Shown here in pieces: positions 7,732-16,428 of a stretch of DNA of 64,000 nt. Within the stretch, counting starts at the first letter, position 1. The number at the start of each line of letters is the position of its first letter. Source of the DNA: Alcaligenaceae bacterium (lineage in GTDB: Bacteria; Pseudomonadota; Gammaproteobacteria; Burkholderiales; Burkholderiaceae_B); assembly GCA_013416455.1 (NCBI GenBank), contig JACCES010000020.1:1-64000 (forward strand). The letters are read 5' to 3'. The notes beneath the pieces were generated by a model. The model saw only the letters and a program-made list of their open reading frames with translations, was not told the DNA's origin and did no database searches. The position numbers and the translations under genes were made by a program.

Positions 7732-8967
7732 ATGACCCAAACCATTGTCGACGAACAGTTCCATCCCGGAACGGCACTGACATTTGAAGCATTCCGTAGC
7801 GGTTTTCCGGCATGTCGGAACCAGACCTATCTGTCCATATGCGACAAGATGATCCTGCATGACGACGTCCGTGCCTCGATCGACCAGTTCCTGGACCACC
7901 TGGCGCTTGCGTCGGCCAACCGGGTGCAGCACGAAGTGCGTGTCAAGACGGCACGCGAGAAGTTCGCCCGGCTCGTCCGCGTGGCCCCCGAAACCGTCGC
8001 CGCCGTACGCAACGTGTCGGATGGCATCAACAGCATCGCCTGGGCGCTGGACTGGCGGCCCGGCGACAATGTCGTGCTCACGGCCGATTGCGAACACCCC
8101 AACAATATCTATCCGTGGCTGCGCCAGAAAGAGCGCGGCATGGAAATCCGCGTCATCGAGCCGCAGCCCGACGGCGCCATCGACGAAGATGCCCTCATCG
8201 CAGCGATCGACGGCCGGACCCGGGTCATGGCGGTGGCGTCCGCAACCTTTGCGCCGGGGCACCGCAGCAACCTCGCCAAGCTGGGCGAAGCCTGCCGCAA
8301 ACGCGATGTCTTCCTGCTGGTCGATGGAGTGCAGACCGCCGGCATCATGGATCACGACCTGGACGCGGAACAGGTCGATGGCTTCGCCACCTCCACGTCC
8401 AAGGGCCTGCTGGGGCTCTACGGCTTCGGCTTTCTGTATGTATCCCCGAAGTGGATAGACCGGCTCAAGCCCGCCTACCTGTCGCGCCCGGCCATCGTCC
8501 AGAAGACTGACGACCACTCCACCATGGGCGCCTTCGACTACGAATACCAGCCGGACAGCCGGCGCTTCGAAGTAGGCAGCTTCAACCTTGCAGGCGCCTA
8601 CGCCACCGATGCCTCGCTCGACATGCTGCTGCGGCTCGGCAGCGAAGCCATCCAGAAGCGCGTGCTGCGCCTTGCCGGCGAATTCCATGCGGGGCTCTGC
8701 GACCTGGGCATCACCCCCGCCGTACCGGGCAGCGGGCCGCGGCAATCGCATATCATCACTCTGGGCGCCATCAATGCGGGTGGTCACGGGTTTTCCACCG
8801 ATCCGCTCATACAACCGCTTTCTGAACATCTGGCGCAGTGCAAGGTCGCGCACACCATTCGACGCGGCCAGATGCGCTTCGGCCTGCATGCCTACAATAA
8901 CCAGGCCGACATCACGACCGCGCTGGATGCGATCGGCCAGGGCGTGAAGAAACTGAAACGGACTTAG
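7732..8967 (+). CDS. PLP-dependent class V aminotransferase (SufS/epimerase-like)
   Basis: A 411-residue fold-type I PLP enzyme. The PLP-binding Lys is K224 in STSKGLLGLYGFG, preceded by the PLP-pyridine Asp in FLLVDGVQTAGI. Other class V marks are RNVSDGINSIAWALDWRPGD (PLP phosphate loop) and the substrate region DCEHPNNIYPWL. There is no cysteine-desulfurase active-site Cys loop near 350-365, so a desulfurase role is unlikely; the isopenicillin-N-epimerase-like or aminotransferase branch fits better. It lies between an amino-acid importer and a threonine-aldolase-like gene, with only 10 bp to the latter, so these genes probably degrade an imported amino acid, perhaps beta-hydroxylated or branched. 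The reaction itself cannot be named. Confidence 0.8.
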   Translation: MTQTIVDEQFHPGTALTFEAFRSGFPACRNQTYLSICDKMILHDDVRASIDQFLDHLALASANRVQHEVRVKTAREKFARLVRVAPETVAAVRNVSDGINSIAWALDWRPGDNVVLTADCEHPNNIYPWLRQKERGMEIRVIEPQPDGAIDEDALIAAIDGRTRVMAVASATFAPGHRSNLAKLGEACRKRDVFLLVDGVQTAGIMDHDLDAEQVDGFATSTSKGLLGLYGFGFLYVSPKWIDRLKPAYLSRPAIVQKTDDHSTMGAFDYEYQPDSRRFEVGSFNLAGAYATDASLDMLLRLGSEAIQKRVLRLAGEFHAGLCDLGITPAVPGSGPRQSHIITLGAINAGGHGFSTDPLIQPLSEHLAQCKVAHTIRRGQMRFGLHAYNNQADITTALDAIGQGVKKLKRT

Positions 8968-8977
8968 GAGCCGCCGC

Positions 8978-10048
8978 GTGACGACCGCAACAGAGATCCT
9001 TGTCGATCTGGTCAGCGATACAGCGACGCGGCCGACGCCGGCCATGCGGCAGGCCATGTGCCATGCGCCGGTGGGTGACGAACAGCGCGGCGAAGATCCC
9101 ACCGTCAACGCACTGACGCGGCAGGTGGCTGCGCTGCTGGGCAAGGAAGCGGCCATCCTGCTGCCCTCGGGCACCATGTGCAACCAGATTTCCCTGGCGG
9201 TCCACTGCCGGATGGGCGACGAGATCATATGCGCCGCCAACAGCCATATTCTGTCTTCCGAGGGGGCGGGCGCCGCCGTATTCGCCCATAGCACGGTACG
9301 CGGCATCGGTTCGCCCAGCGGCCTGTTCGACCAGGATGAGCTCGCCGAGGCCATCCGGCCATCCAACACCAAAGCCCCCCGCTCACGGCTCGTGTGCGTC
9401 GAACAGACCTGCAATCGCGGGGGCGGCACCGTCTGGCCGCTGGCCACGCTGCACGCCATCGCAGAGACGGCGCAGGCAAACGGGCTGCGCCTGCACATGG
9501 ATGGCGCGCGCTTGCTGAATGCCTGCGTGGCCAGCGGCGTCCCCGCCAGCCGCTACGCCGAGCCATGCGACAGTGTCTGGCTCGATTTGTCCAAGGGGCT
9601 CGGCTGTCCCGTCGGCGCCGTCCTGGCGGGCTCCAGGCATTTCATCGAGGAAGCCAACCGCTGGAAGCACAGGATGGGAGGCGCCATGCGTCAGGCTGGC
9701 ATACTGGCGGCCGCCGGGCTCTATGCGCTTGAGCATCACGTCGACCGGCTTGCCCATGACCATGCCAATGCCAGAAAATTCGCGGCCGCCATTGCCGGCC
9801 TTCCCGGCATCAGACTGCTGTTCGACGACACCCCCACCAACCTGGTCTTCTTCGATATTTCCGCCAGCGGCCTGAATACCCGCGAGCTCAGTCAGACGCT
9901 CATGAAGAAAGGCGTGCGCATTGGCGTGGAAAGCCCGCACGTCATGCGAGCCGTCTTCCACCTGGACATCGATGAACAAGGCACTGATCTTGCCATCGAC
10001 ACACTGCGCCTGGCGCTTCCGGCTGAAGCTGGCGGAATTCGTCAGTGA
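8978..10048 (+). CDS. Threonine aldolase family protein (low-specificity L-TA like)
   Basis: A 356-residue PLP enzyme that should cleave beta-hydroxy-alpha-amino acids to glycine and an aldehyde. N-terminal LVSDTATRPTPAMRQAM and GDEQRGEDPTVNALTRQVAA LLG are diagnostic. K206 in WLDLSKGLGCPVGAVLAG carries PLP; LHMDGARLLNA holds the pyridine-binding Asp and Arg. The start is GTG at 8978 with GGAG overlapping the upstream stop codon (TTAGGAG), so the gene is translationally coupled to the aminotransferase. Downstream lies an Rpn-type fragment. Substrate stereochemistry cannot be told from sequence. Confidence 0.88.
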   Translation: MTTATEILVDLVSDTATRPTPAMRQAMCHAPVGDEQRGEDPTVNALTRQVAALLGKEAAILLPSGTMCNQISLAVHCRMGDEIICAANSHILSSEGAGAAVFAHSTVRGIGSPSGLFDQDELAEAIRPSNTKAPRSRLVCVEQTCNRGGGTVWPLATLHAIAETAQANGLRLHMDGARLLNACVASGVPASRYAEPCDSVWLDLSKGLGCPVGAVLAGSRHFIEEANRWKHRMGGAMRQAGILAAAGLYALEHHVDRLAHDHANARKFAAAIAGLPGIRLLFDDTPTNLVFFDISASGLNTRELSQTLMKKGVRIGVESPHVMRAVFHLDIDEQGTDLAIDTLRLALPAEAGGIRQ

Positions 10049-10171
10049 TCATAAAGCCCGGATTGCCGAGGAACGGCAAGGCAAGCCCTGCTGGCAGGAC
10101 TCGACGCTCAAGAGATCGAAGGCATACTCGAATTCAGGCTTTCTGGGCGCTTGACGTCCAGAACCAGCGGC

Positions 10172-10475
10172 CTATTTGAAGACGTCCTCAATGCGCTGAG
10201 CGTCGAGTATTTGCTCGGCCCAGCGGTTCAGGGTGATGTCGTCGGCGGCAACCAGCCGCACTTTGGCCCAGTCTGGCAGCGTTCCGAACTTGCGAGCGAT
10301 CTGGGTGGACAGCAACGCGGCATAGCCTTCGGTTTTACCCTCGACCTTTCCTTCTTCGCGCTCGCGCTTCAGGCGCACGCGCTCGATGCTGGCGACATAG
10401 CTCATGCCGGTTTCCTCTTCTATTTGCTGGATGGCGTTTTCGAAGGCGGGTTCAGGAAGCTCCCGGCTACTTGCA
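10172..10475 (-). pseudogene. Rpn-type nuclease fragment (copy C)
   Basis: The minus strand encodes ~95 residues matching the C-terminus of the intact gene at 23800-24756, from PEPAFENAIQQIEEETGMSY to RIEDVFK and stop. The charged repeat reads GKVEGKTEG. The nuclease domain is missing. It shares the downstream flank GAACCAGCGGCCTATTTGAA with the other copies. It abuts the 3' end of the peroxiredoxin gene (stop at 10494), the arrangement copied at 1684-1964. Confidence 0.75.
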
Positions 10476-10493
10476 GACATCTTCAATATAGTC

Positions 10494-11024
10494 CTAATCC
10501 GCCGTGCGGCGTTCGATGCCAAGTTGACCCAATGTAGAGGCAATATCCTCGGCTGAGGTTTCGGGGCGAATATCGGTATCGATTTTAAGAACCCTGCCGT
10601 CCCGGCCGATATAGATGGTTTGCCGTTTGGCAAACCCTTTCGGATGCAGAACGCCATAGGCCCTGGCGACAGACTTGTCTTCATCGCTCAGCAAAGGAAA
10701 ATTGGCGCCGGTTTGTGTTGCAAAACCAATGTTGTCGACCAGCGGATCGACACTGGCCATGAAATAGGCTGCGTTGAATTTCTGAATCAGATGGCCGTTT
10801 TCCGACAGCGACTTGCATTCGATAGTGCACCCTGAGGTATAGGCTTTGGGAAACCATGCCAGTACCACCACCTGCTTGTCCCGATAGTCTGACAACCGGT
10901 AAGTCTTATCGTCAGTTCCGGGTAATTCGAAATCGGGAGCAAGGTCACCGACCTCGAGTGCATTCACCGGGGCGGCCATCAATAGCAACCCGCTTAAAAA
11001 TAATGACTTCCAGAGCTTGAGCAT
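10494..11024 (-). CDS. Exported peroxiredoxin (AhpC/TSA, BCP-like)
   Basis: A 176-residue thiol peroxidase. Signal peptide [22 protein letters not shown] is followed by [20 protein letters not shown], the peroxidatic Cys in [15 protein letters not shown] (Cys about residue 68, a possible resolving Cys four residues later), [17 protein letters not shown], and a C-terminal [20 protein letters not shown]. This is the BCP/PrxQ arrangement with CxxxC, here sent to the periplasm. The start at 11024 has GGGGAA 6-11 bp upstream; a longer open frame to 11417 has no family similarity. It detoxifies peroxides with thioredoxin-like donors. Its last 169 bp are duplicated at 1796-1964. Confidence 0.88.
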   Translation of the reverse strand: MLKLWKSLFLSGLLLMAAPVNALEVGDLAPDFELPGTDDKTYRLSDYRDKQVVVLAWFPKAYTSGCTIECKSLSENGHLIQKFNAAYFMASVDPLVDNIGFATQTGANFPLLSDEDKSVARAYGVLHPKGFAKRQTIYIGRDGRVLKIDTDIRPETSAEDIASTLGQLGIERRTAD

Positions 11025-11913
11025 GATTTCCCCGTGAAAAATACGCCAACAAAACGGATGCCTTCCGGTGGGCGGCACTGCATTGCATCGCCTCATTCTG
11101 GACGGGTCTCGCATACCGGGTCTCGCATACAAGCAGGCAGCGCCACCCGGAACAAGGCAAGAAAAGAGCCGGCTATGTGAAACTGTACAAGCTGCGCGCC
11201 AGGCTGCGCAATGGCCCGGAACACCATGGTTGAAAGACGGCCTATCTCCTGCTCCATTGCGACAGGCGCCCGAACACTTTGAATGGCCTTTTGGCCGCCG
11301 CGCGACCGCATTGTCACCACGATGCGAGTTGCATATCGGAAATGAAACACGAAATACCAGTGTGCAACTTCTTGCTGAGCCTGATCGTCGCCGAAATGAC
11401 GAGCTTGTCGTGATCATGCGGAAAAACAGGAATACAAATACGACGTTTTGATCGTTGACGCATGGGGCCGCTGCCGACGAGAGCCGGATGAAAAGTGGGA
11501 AGCATGGCGGCCCTCTGGCTTGGGAGCGGCGGGATTCGGTACAGAAACGGCTGCAAATGTCAAACCGCTACGTCGCGCAAGACACTGACACCATCTGATG
11601 CAAGAACGACTCAAATACGTCACGAACGTTCCCTAACATCGTTCAACGCCATGTTCATAAATCAGTTCCCCTTATATCTGGGAGTCTCCCGGAGTAGCAA
11701 AGCTCGGATTTATCCATGCAAATTCAACATGTTAGCGTTGATTTCAATAGATAACCCACATACATTGCCGCGCAATCAAGGGTAAACATGGTTGAGTTGA
11801 GAGTCCGAAAGGACATTTTCGTCCGAATGCATATGCAATCAATTGTCACACTCAATTGCATATGCATTAAGTGTCACTAGCATCAAATCAGCATCCAAAA
11901 TCAGGAGAATTCC
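11025..11913. other. 889-bp gene-free region upstream of the poly(Asp-Ala) gene
   Basis: I see no convincing gene. A 127-codon open frame at 11068-11451 has no recognisable domain or good ribosome site and is probably chance. GC content falls markedly after ~11620. The 3' end holds GTCCGAA as a direct repeat (11803 and 11821) and the inverted repeat at 11826-11868. This is probably the promoter and control region of the 11914 gene. Confidence 0.5.
11826..11868. promoter_or_regulatory. Perfect 14-bp inverted repeat upstream of the poly(Asp-Ala) gene
   Basis: AATGCATATGCAAT (11826-11839) and ATTGCATATGCATT (11855-11868) are exact complements with a 15-nt loop, 46 bp before the ATG at 11914. 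The arms are AT-rich in a GC-rich genome. It could be an operator for a dimeric regulator or a 5' UTR hairpin. Confidence 0.55.
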
Positions 11914-14900
11914 ATGGCAGACACCCAATCCCTGGGCTTATTCGACCCAGATTGGTACATAGCCCAGAATCCGGACGTCGCTGCTGCGGTCCAGGCAGGG
12001 TTGATCACCGCTCAAGCACACTTTGAGCTGTACGGCAACGCCGAAGGCCGCGCCCCAGGCCCTCTCTTTAACCCGGAAGCGTATCTGGCCGACAACCCCG
12101 ATGTTGCTTCCGCGGTGGAAGCCGGGCATATGACGGCTTATGATCACTTCGTCAATCACGGTGTCAAGGAAGACCGTTCACCTCTGAAGAGCTTTGATTC
12201 CGAGTTCTACCTGCAACAGAATCCCGATGTGGCTGCTGCCGTGGCAGCCGGCGAAATCACCGCCGTAGAGCACTTTCTGCTTTACGGTCAAAGCGAGCCG
12301 CGCAACATTACCCCGGCGTTCAATCTGGCCACCTACCTGGTGGCCAACCCGGATGTCGCAGAAGCAGTGCAAAACGGACAGACGACTGTCTTGGCACATC
12401 TGCTGCAATTCGGCATCGCGGAAGGCCGCGACCTCGGTAACGGTGTAAATCTCAGCATCTTCCAGAACGACCCTGCGTTTGAAGAAGCTCTGGCGGCGGG
12501 CGATATGGACGCCGTGCTCGCACGCGTGGACGCCGTCGCTCCCTTCCTTCCCACATTCGAACGCCCTGAGGGCTGGGCCCCTGCCGAAGATACGCCGATT
12601 CCCATCGACTTCATCCCACCGGAGGGCACCAAACTCGTAGTTCCGGACGAAGTGACGGTCCCTGACGACGTCGAACTACCCGACTGGTTCGAAGACCCCG
12701 ACGACGGCGATGCTGATGCTGATGCTGATGCCGATGCCGATGCCGACGCCGATGCGGATGCGGATGCCGACGCCGATGCTGACGCAGATGCGGATGCGGA
12801 TGCGGATGCTGACGCTGATGCTGATGCTGACGCTGATGCGGATGCCGATGCCGATGCCGATGCCGATGCCGATGCCGATGCCGATGCCGATGCCGATGCC
12901 GATGCCGATGCCGATGCCGACGCCGATGCCGATGCTGACGCAGATGCGGATGCTGATGCCGATGCGGATGCCGATGCGGATGCTGATGCCGATGCCGACG
13001 CCGATGCCGACGCCGATGCCGATGCCGACGCCGATGCCGACGCCGATGCTGATGCTGATGCCGATGCCGATGCCGATGCGGACGCAGATGCGGATGCGGA
13101 TGCAGACGCGGATGCGGATGCAGACGCCGACGCGGATGCGGATGCAGACGCCGACGCGGATGCGGATGCAGACGCCGACGCGGATGCGGATGCGGATGCA
13201 GACGCCGACGCGGATGCCGATGCAGACGCCGACGCGGATGCAGACGCGGATGCGGATGCAGACGCCGACGCGGATGCGGATGCAGACGCCGACGCGGATG
13301 CGGATGCAGACGCCGACGCGGATGCGGATGCAGATGCAGACGCCGACGCCGACGCGGATGCCGATGCAGACGCCGACGCGGATGCCGATGCAGACGCCGA
13401 CGCGGATGCCGATGCAGACGCCGACGCGGATGCCGATGCAGACGCCGACGCGGATGCCGATGCAGACGCCGACGCGGATGCCGATGCTGACGCAGACGCG
13501 GATGCGGATGCTGACGCCGATGCTGATGCCGACGCCGATGCCGATGCCGATGCCGATGCCGATGCCGATGCCGATGCTGACGCGGATGCCGATGCCGATG
13601 CCGATGCTGATGCCGATGCTGATGCCGATGCCGATGCGGATGCGGATGCTGACGCTGACGCTGACGCGGATGCCGATGCTGACGCTGATGCCGATGCCGA
13701 TGCCGATGCCGATGCCGATGCCGATGCTGATGCCGACGCGGATGCCGACGCGGATGCGGATGCTGATGCGGATGCGGATGCTGATGCGGATGCAGACGCC
13801 GATGCGGATGCTGATGCGGATGCGGATGCTGATGCGGATGCAGACGCCGATGCGGATGCCGATGCTGATGCGGATGCTGACGCCGACGCTGACGCTGACG
13901 CTGATGCAGATGCTGACGCCGATGCCGATGCCGATGCGGATGCGGATGCGGATGCTGACGCTGATGCTGATGCCGATGCGGACGCCGACGCGGATGCTGA
14001 TGCGGATGCGGATGCCGATGCGGACGCCGATGCCGATGCTGACGCGGATGCCGATGCCGATGCTGACGCTGATGCCGATGCCGATGCCGATGCCGATGCG
14101 GATGCTGATGCCGATGCTGATGCCGATGCTGATGCCGATGCTGATGCCGATGCTGATGCGGATGCTGACGCCGATGCTGATGCGGACGCAGATGCCGACG
14201 CTGATGCTGATGCGGATGCAGATGCCGATGCCGATGCCGATGCTGACGCCGATGCTGACGCCGACGCCGATGCTGATGCCGACGCTGATGCCGATGCGGA
14301 TGCCGATGCGGACGCCGACGCTGATGCGGATGCTGACGCAGATGCTGATGCAGACGCTGATGCCGATGCAGATGCGGATGCCGACGCGGATGCTGACGCG
14401 GATGCGGATGCTGACGCCGATGCCGATGCCGATGCTGACGCGGATGCTGACGCGGACGCAGATGCTGACGCCGATGCGGATGCTGACGCAGATGCTGATG
14501 CGGATGCGGATGCCGATGCGGACGCTGACGCGGATGCCGATGCTGACGCGGATGCGGATGCCGATGCGGACGCTGACGCGGATGCAGATGCAGATGCGGA
14601 TGCAGATGCGGACGCTGACGCGGATGCAGATGCGGATGCTGATGCGGACGCTGATGCGGATGCTGACGCTGACGCTGATGCCGATGCTGATGCTGATGCC
14701 GATGCCGATGCTGATGCTGATGCCGATGCTGACGCTGATGCGGATGCCGATGCTGACGCAGACGCGGATGCTGACGCCGATGCCGACGCGGATGCTGATG
14801 CCGATGCTGATGCCGATGCTGATGCGGATGCTGACGCCGATGCTGATGCGGACGCAGATGCCGACGCTGATGCTGACGCTGATGCTGACGCTGATGCGGA

Positions 14901-16263
14901 TGCAGATGCCGATGCCGATGCCGATGCCGATGCCGATGCCGATGCTGACGCCGATGCTGACGCCGACGCCGATGCTGATGCCGACGCTGATGCTGACGCT
15001 GATGCCGATGCGGATGCCGATGCGGACGCCGACGCTGATGCGGATGCTGACGCAGATGCTGATGCAGACGCTGATGCCGATGCAGATGCGGATGCCGACG
15101 CCGATGCCGATGCTGACGCGGATGCTGACGCGGATGCGGATGCTGACGCCGATGCCGATGCCGATGCTGACGCGGATGCTGACGCGGACGCAGATGCTGA
15201 CGCCGATGCGGATGCTGACGCAGATGCTGATGCCGATGCTGATGCCGATGCTGATGCCGATGCTGATGCGGATGCTGACGCTGATGCCGATGCTGACGCC
15301 GATGCTGACGCCGACGCCGACGCAGACGCAGACGCAGACGCAGACGCCATCGAAGTCGATGACAACGTCACGCTTAACGCCGCTGCCGCGACGCTACTCG
15401 TAACCGCCCCCGAGGAAGGAGGCGACGAGTGGGCCAGCATCGATCTCGTTGATGACGAAGGCACGAGCATTCTTGACGGTGAGGAAGGCCTGCTCGACGA
15501 GAATGGCGAGGCAACCTTGGAACTGGCCGCGCAGGAAGAGGTCACGACCGTAAGGCTTGTCGCTCGGGATGATGCAGCGCAAGAGGTCCCCGACGCTCTC
15601 GGTCAAGTCATTGTGCTCGGTACCAACGGCGACGATGAGGTGCTGGAAGCCCCCGAGGATTCCGGAGACGGCGTCGTGCTCTTGGGCTTCGATGGCGATG
15701 ACGTCATCACCGGCGGCTCTGGCGATGACATCCTCATCGGTGGCGAAGGCAACGACGTGCTCATGGGCGGCGACGGCGCCGATATCCTGACCGGTGGCGA
15801 GGGCGCCGATAGGCTGATTGGCGGCCAAGGCGCTGACATCCTGACCGGCGGTGAAGGCGCGGATATCTTCGCATTCTCCCTGGGAGACGGCGTTGCATCG
15901 ACAGAGAACACGCTGACCGACAACATCAGCGCGGAGCAGACTGTCACCTTCGGCAACGGCGTGGATATCATCCGGGACTTCACTATTGGCGAAGATCAAA
16001 TATCTGTCGCCATCGGTCAGACAGCGCCGTCTGAACTGATCGGAGAGGATGCCGGAGCTGTCCTTGACGAAGGCCTCTATGTCGCCTACGGTACATGGAA
16101 CGAAGGCACCTTCGAAATCGCGGAAGCGTTCGATGCTGAAACAGCCAATGATGCGATGCTCATCGTCGCGGACGGCACTCAATCAGCCATCGACGCGACC
16201 GGTGTTGTGATTCTGGAAGACCTGGGCGGTGTCCTGACCGACACTGACTTCCTGAACATCTAA
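11914..16263 (+). CDS. Giant secreted RTX protein with an 880-residue (Asp-Ala)n tract
   Basis: A 1449-residue protein. Residues 9-176 are four ~42-residue repeats (LFDPDWYIAQNPDVAAAVQA ... HFELYGNAEGR pattern), a motif seen N-terminal in some RTX proteins; a fifth, degenerate unit follows to ~216. A Pro/Asp linker leads to residues 266-1145, exactly 440 Asp-Ala dipeptides without one substitution. Residues 1146-1449 hold a short beta-rich segment, five to six nonapeptides of the GGxGxDxL kind (e.g. GGSGDDILIGGEGNDVLMGG, 1268-1315) that bind Ca2+, and a C-terminal type I secretion region ending TDTDFLNI. No Cys and no N-terminal signal peptide. RBS AGGAGA precedes the ATG. The product should be exported and extremely acidic (over 440 Asp). 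I know of no function for such a tract; a surface polymer, Ca2+ sponge, or scaffold for the neighbouring amide ligases are possibilities. Confidence 0.9.
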   Translation: MADTQSLGLFDPDWYIAQNPDVAAAVQAGLITAQAHFELYGNAEGRAPGPLFNPEAYLADNPDVASAVEAGHMTAYDHFVNHGVKEDRSPLKSFDSEFYLQQNPDVAAAVAAGEITAVEHFLLYGQSEPRNITPAFNLATYLVANPDVAEAVQNGQTTVLAHLLQFGIAEGRDLGNGVNLSIFQNDPAFEEALAAGDMDAVLARVDAVAPFLPTFERPEGWAPAEDTPIPIDFIPPEGTKLVVPDEVTVPDDVELPDWFEDPDDGDADADADADADADADADADADADADADADADADADADADADADADADADADADADADADADADADADADADADADADADADADADADADADADADADADADADADADADADADADADADADADADADADADADADADADADADADADADADADADADADADADADADADADADADADADADADADADADADADADADADADADADADADADADADADADADADADADADADADADADADADADADADADADADADADADADADADADADADADADADADADADADADADADADADADADADADADADADADADADADADADADADADADADADADADADADADADADADADADADADADADADADADADADADADADADADADADADADADADADADADADADADADADADADADADADADADADADADADADADADADADADADADADADADADADADADADADADADADADADADADADADADADADADADADADADADADADADADADADADADADADADADADADADADADADADADADADADADADADADADADADADADADADADADADADADADADADADADADADADADADADADADADADADADADADADADADADADADADADADADADADADADADADADADADADADADADADADADADADADADADADADADADADADADADADADADADADADADADADADADADADADADADADADADADADADADADADADADADADADADADADADADADADADADADADADADADADADADADADADADADADADADADADADADADADADADADADADADADADADADADADADADADADADADADADADADADADADADADADADADADAIEVDDNVTLNAAAATLLVTAPEEGGDEWASIDLVDDEGTSILDGEEGLLDENGEATLELAAQEEVTTVRLVARDDAAQEVPDALGQVIVLGTNGDDEVLEAPEDSGDGVVLLGFDGDDVITGGSGDDILIGGEGNDVLMGGDGADILTGGEGADRLIGGQGADILTGGEGADIFAFSLGDGVASTENTLTDNISAEQTVTFGNGVDIIRDFTIGEDQISVAIGQTAPSELIGEDAGAVLDEGLYVAYGTWNEGTFEIAEAFDAETANDAMLIVADGTQSAIDATGVVILEDLGGVLTDTDFLNI
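12709..15348 (+). repeat. Hexanucleotide-periodic (GAYGCN)440 tract encoding (Asp-Ala)440
   Basis: 2640 bp of alternating Asp (GAT/GAC) and Ala (all four GCN) codons. Synonymous codons are mixed, so the DNA is not a simple 6-bp repeat although the peptide is perfect. Higher-order repeats are visible: a 24-bp unit around 13107-13330, a second 24-bp unit at ~13357-13485, and a ~400-bp duplication (14099-14501 with 14788-15232). Because the period is a multiple of three, other frames on both strands are also open. Confidence 0.95.
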
Positions 16264-16274
16264 CGGTAATGCCT

Positions 16275-16298
16275 CCTTCCCCGACCCAGTGGGGAAGG
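16275..16298 (+). terminator. Hairpin after the poly(Asp-Ala) gene
   Basis: CCTTCCCC - GACCCAGT - GGGGAAGG, 11 bp past the stop codon. There is no T-run; it is followed by a second, stronger hairpin. Confidence 0.5.
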
Positions 16299-16316
16299 AA
16301 GCCATCAACCCAACGG

Positions 16317-16346
16317 CCCCGTCCCCCGCAAGGGGATGGGGTTTTT
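16317..16346 (+). terminator. Rho-independent terminator
   Basis: CCCCGTCCCC - CGCAA - GGGGATGGGG followed by five T, with one G-U pair in the stem. It should separate the secreted-protein transcript from the downstream CapA-Mur ligase gene. Confidence 0.75.
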
Positions 16347-16428
16347 CACGCCAAAGATGGAACAGCGTTTTGATTCCTTCGATACGCAAGCGTGAATGGG
16401 TGCTCCCTCCGAACAAAGGACTCTTTTG

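Noticed and set aside
7996-8030. Cysteine desulfurase identity for the class V aminotransferase
   Set aside because: The conserved active-site Cys loop near the C-terminus is absent and no Fe-S assembly genes are near.
7675-9498. 607-codon antisense frame across the aminotransferase and threonine aldolase genes
   Set aside because: Both plus-strand genes have intact PLP motifs and ribosome sites; the antisense product has no recognisable domain.
11068-11451. 127-codon open frame in the region before the DA-tract gene
   Set aside because: No ribosome site, no domain and irregular composition; it is more likely chance.
12709-15348. CRISPR array
   Set aside because: There is no fixed repeat with unique spacers; the sequence is in-frame coding throughout.
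12710-15403. 897-codon Met-rich open frame in the +2 frame of the same tract
   Set aside because: It consists of ATG plus the next shifted codon, a by-product of GATGCN repeats, and has no domain at either end.
12333-15545. 1070-codon antisense open frame rich in Ser-Ala across the DA tract
   Set aside because: It is the complement of the (GAYGCN) repeat; a hexanucleotide period keeps every frame open. No start signal or domain supports it.
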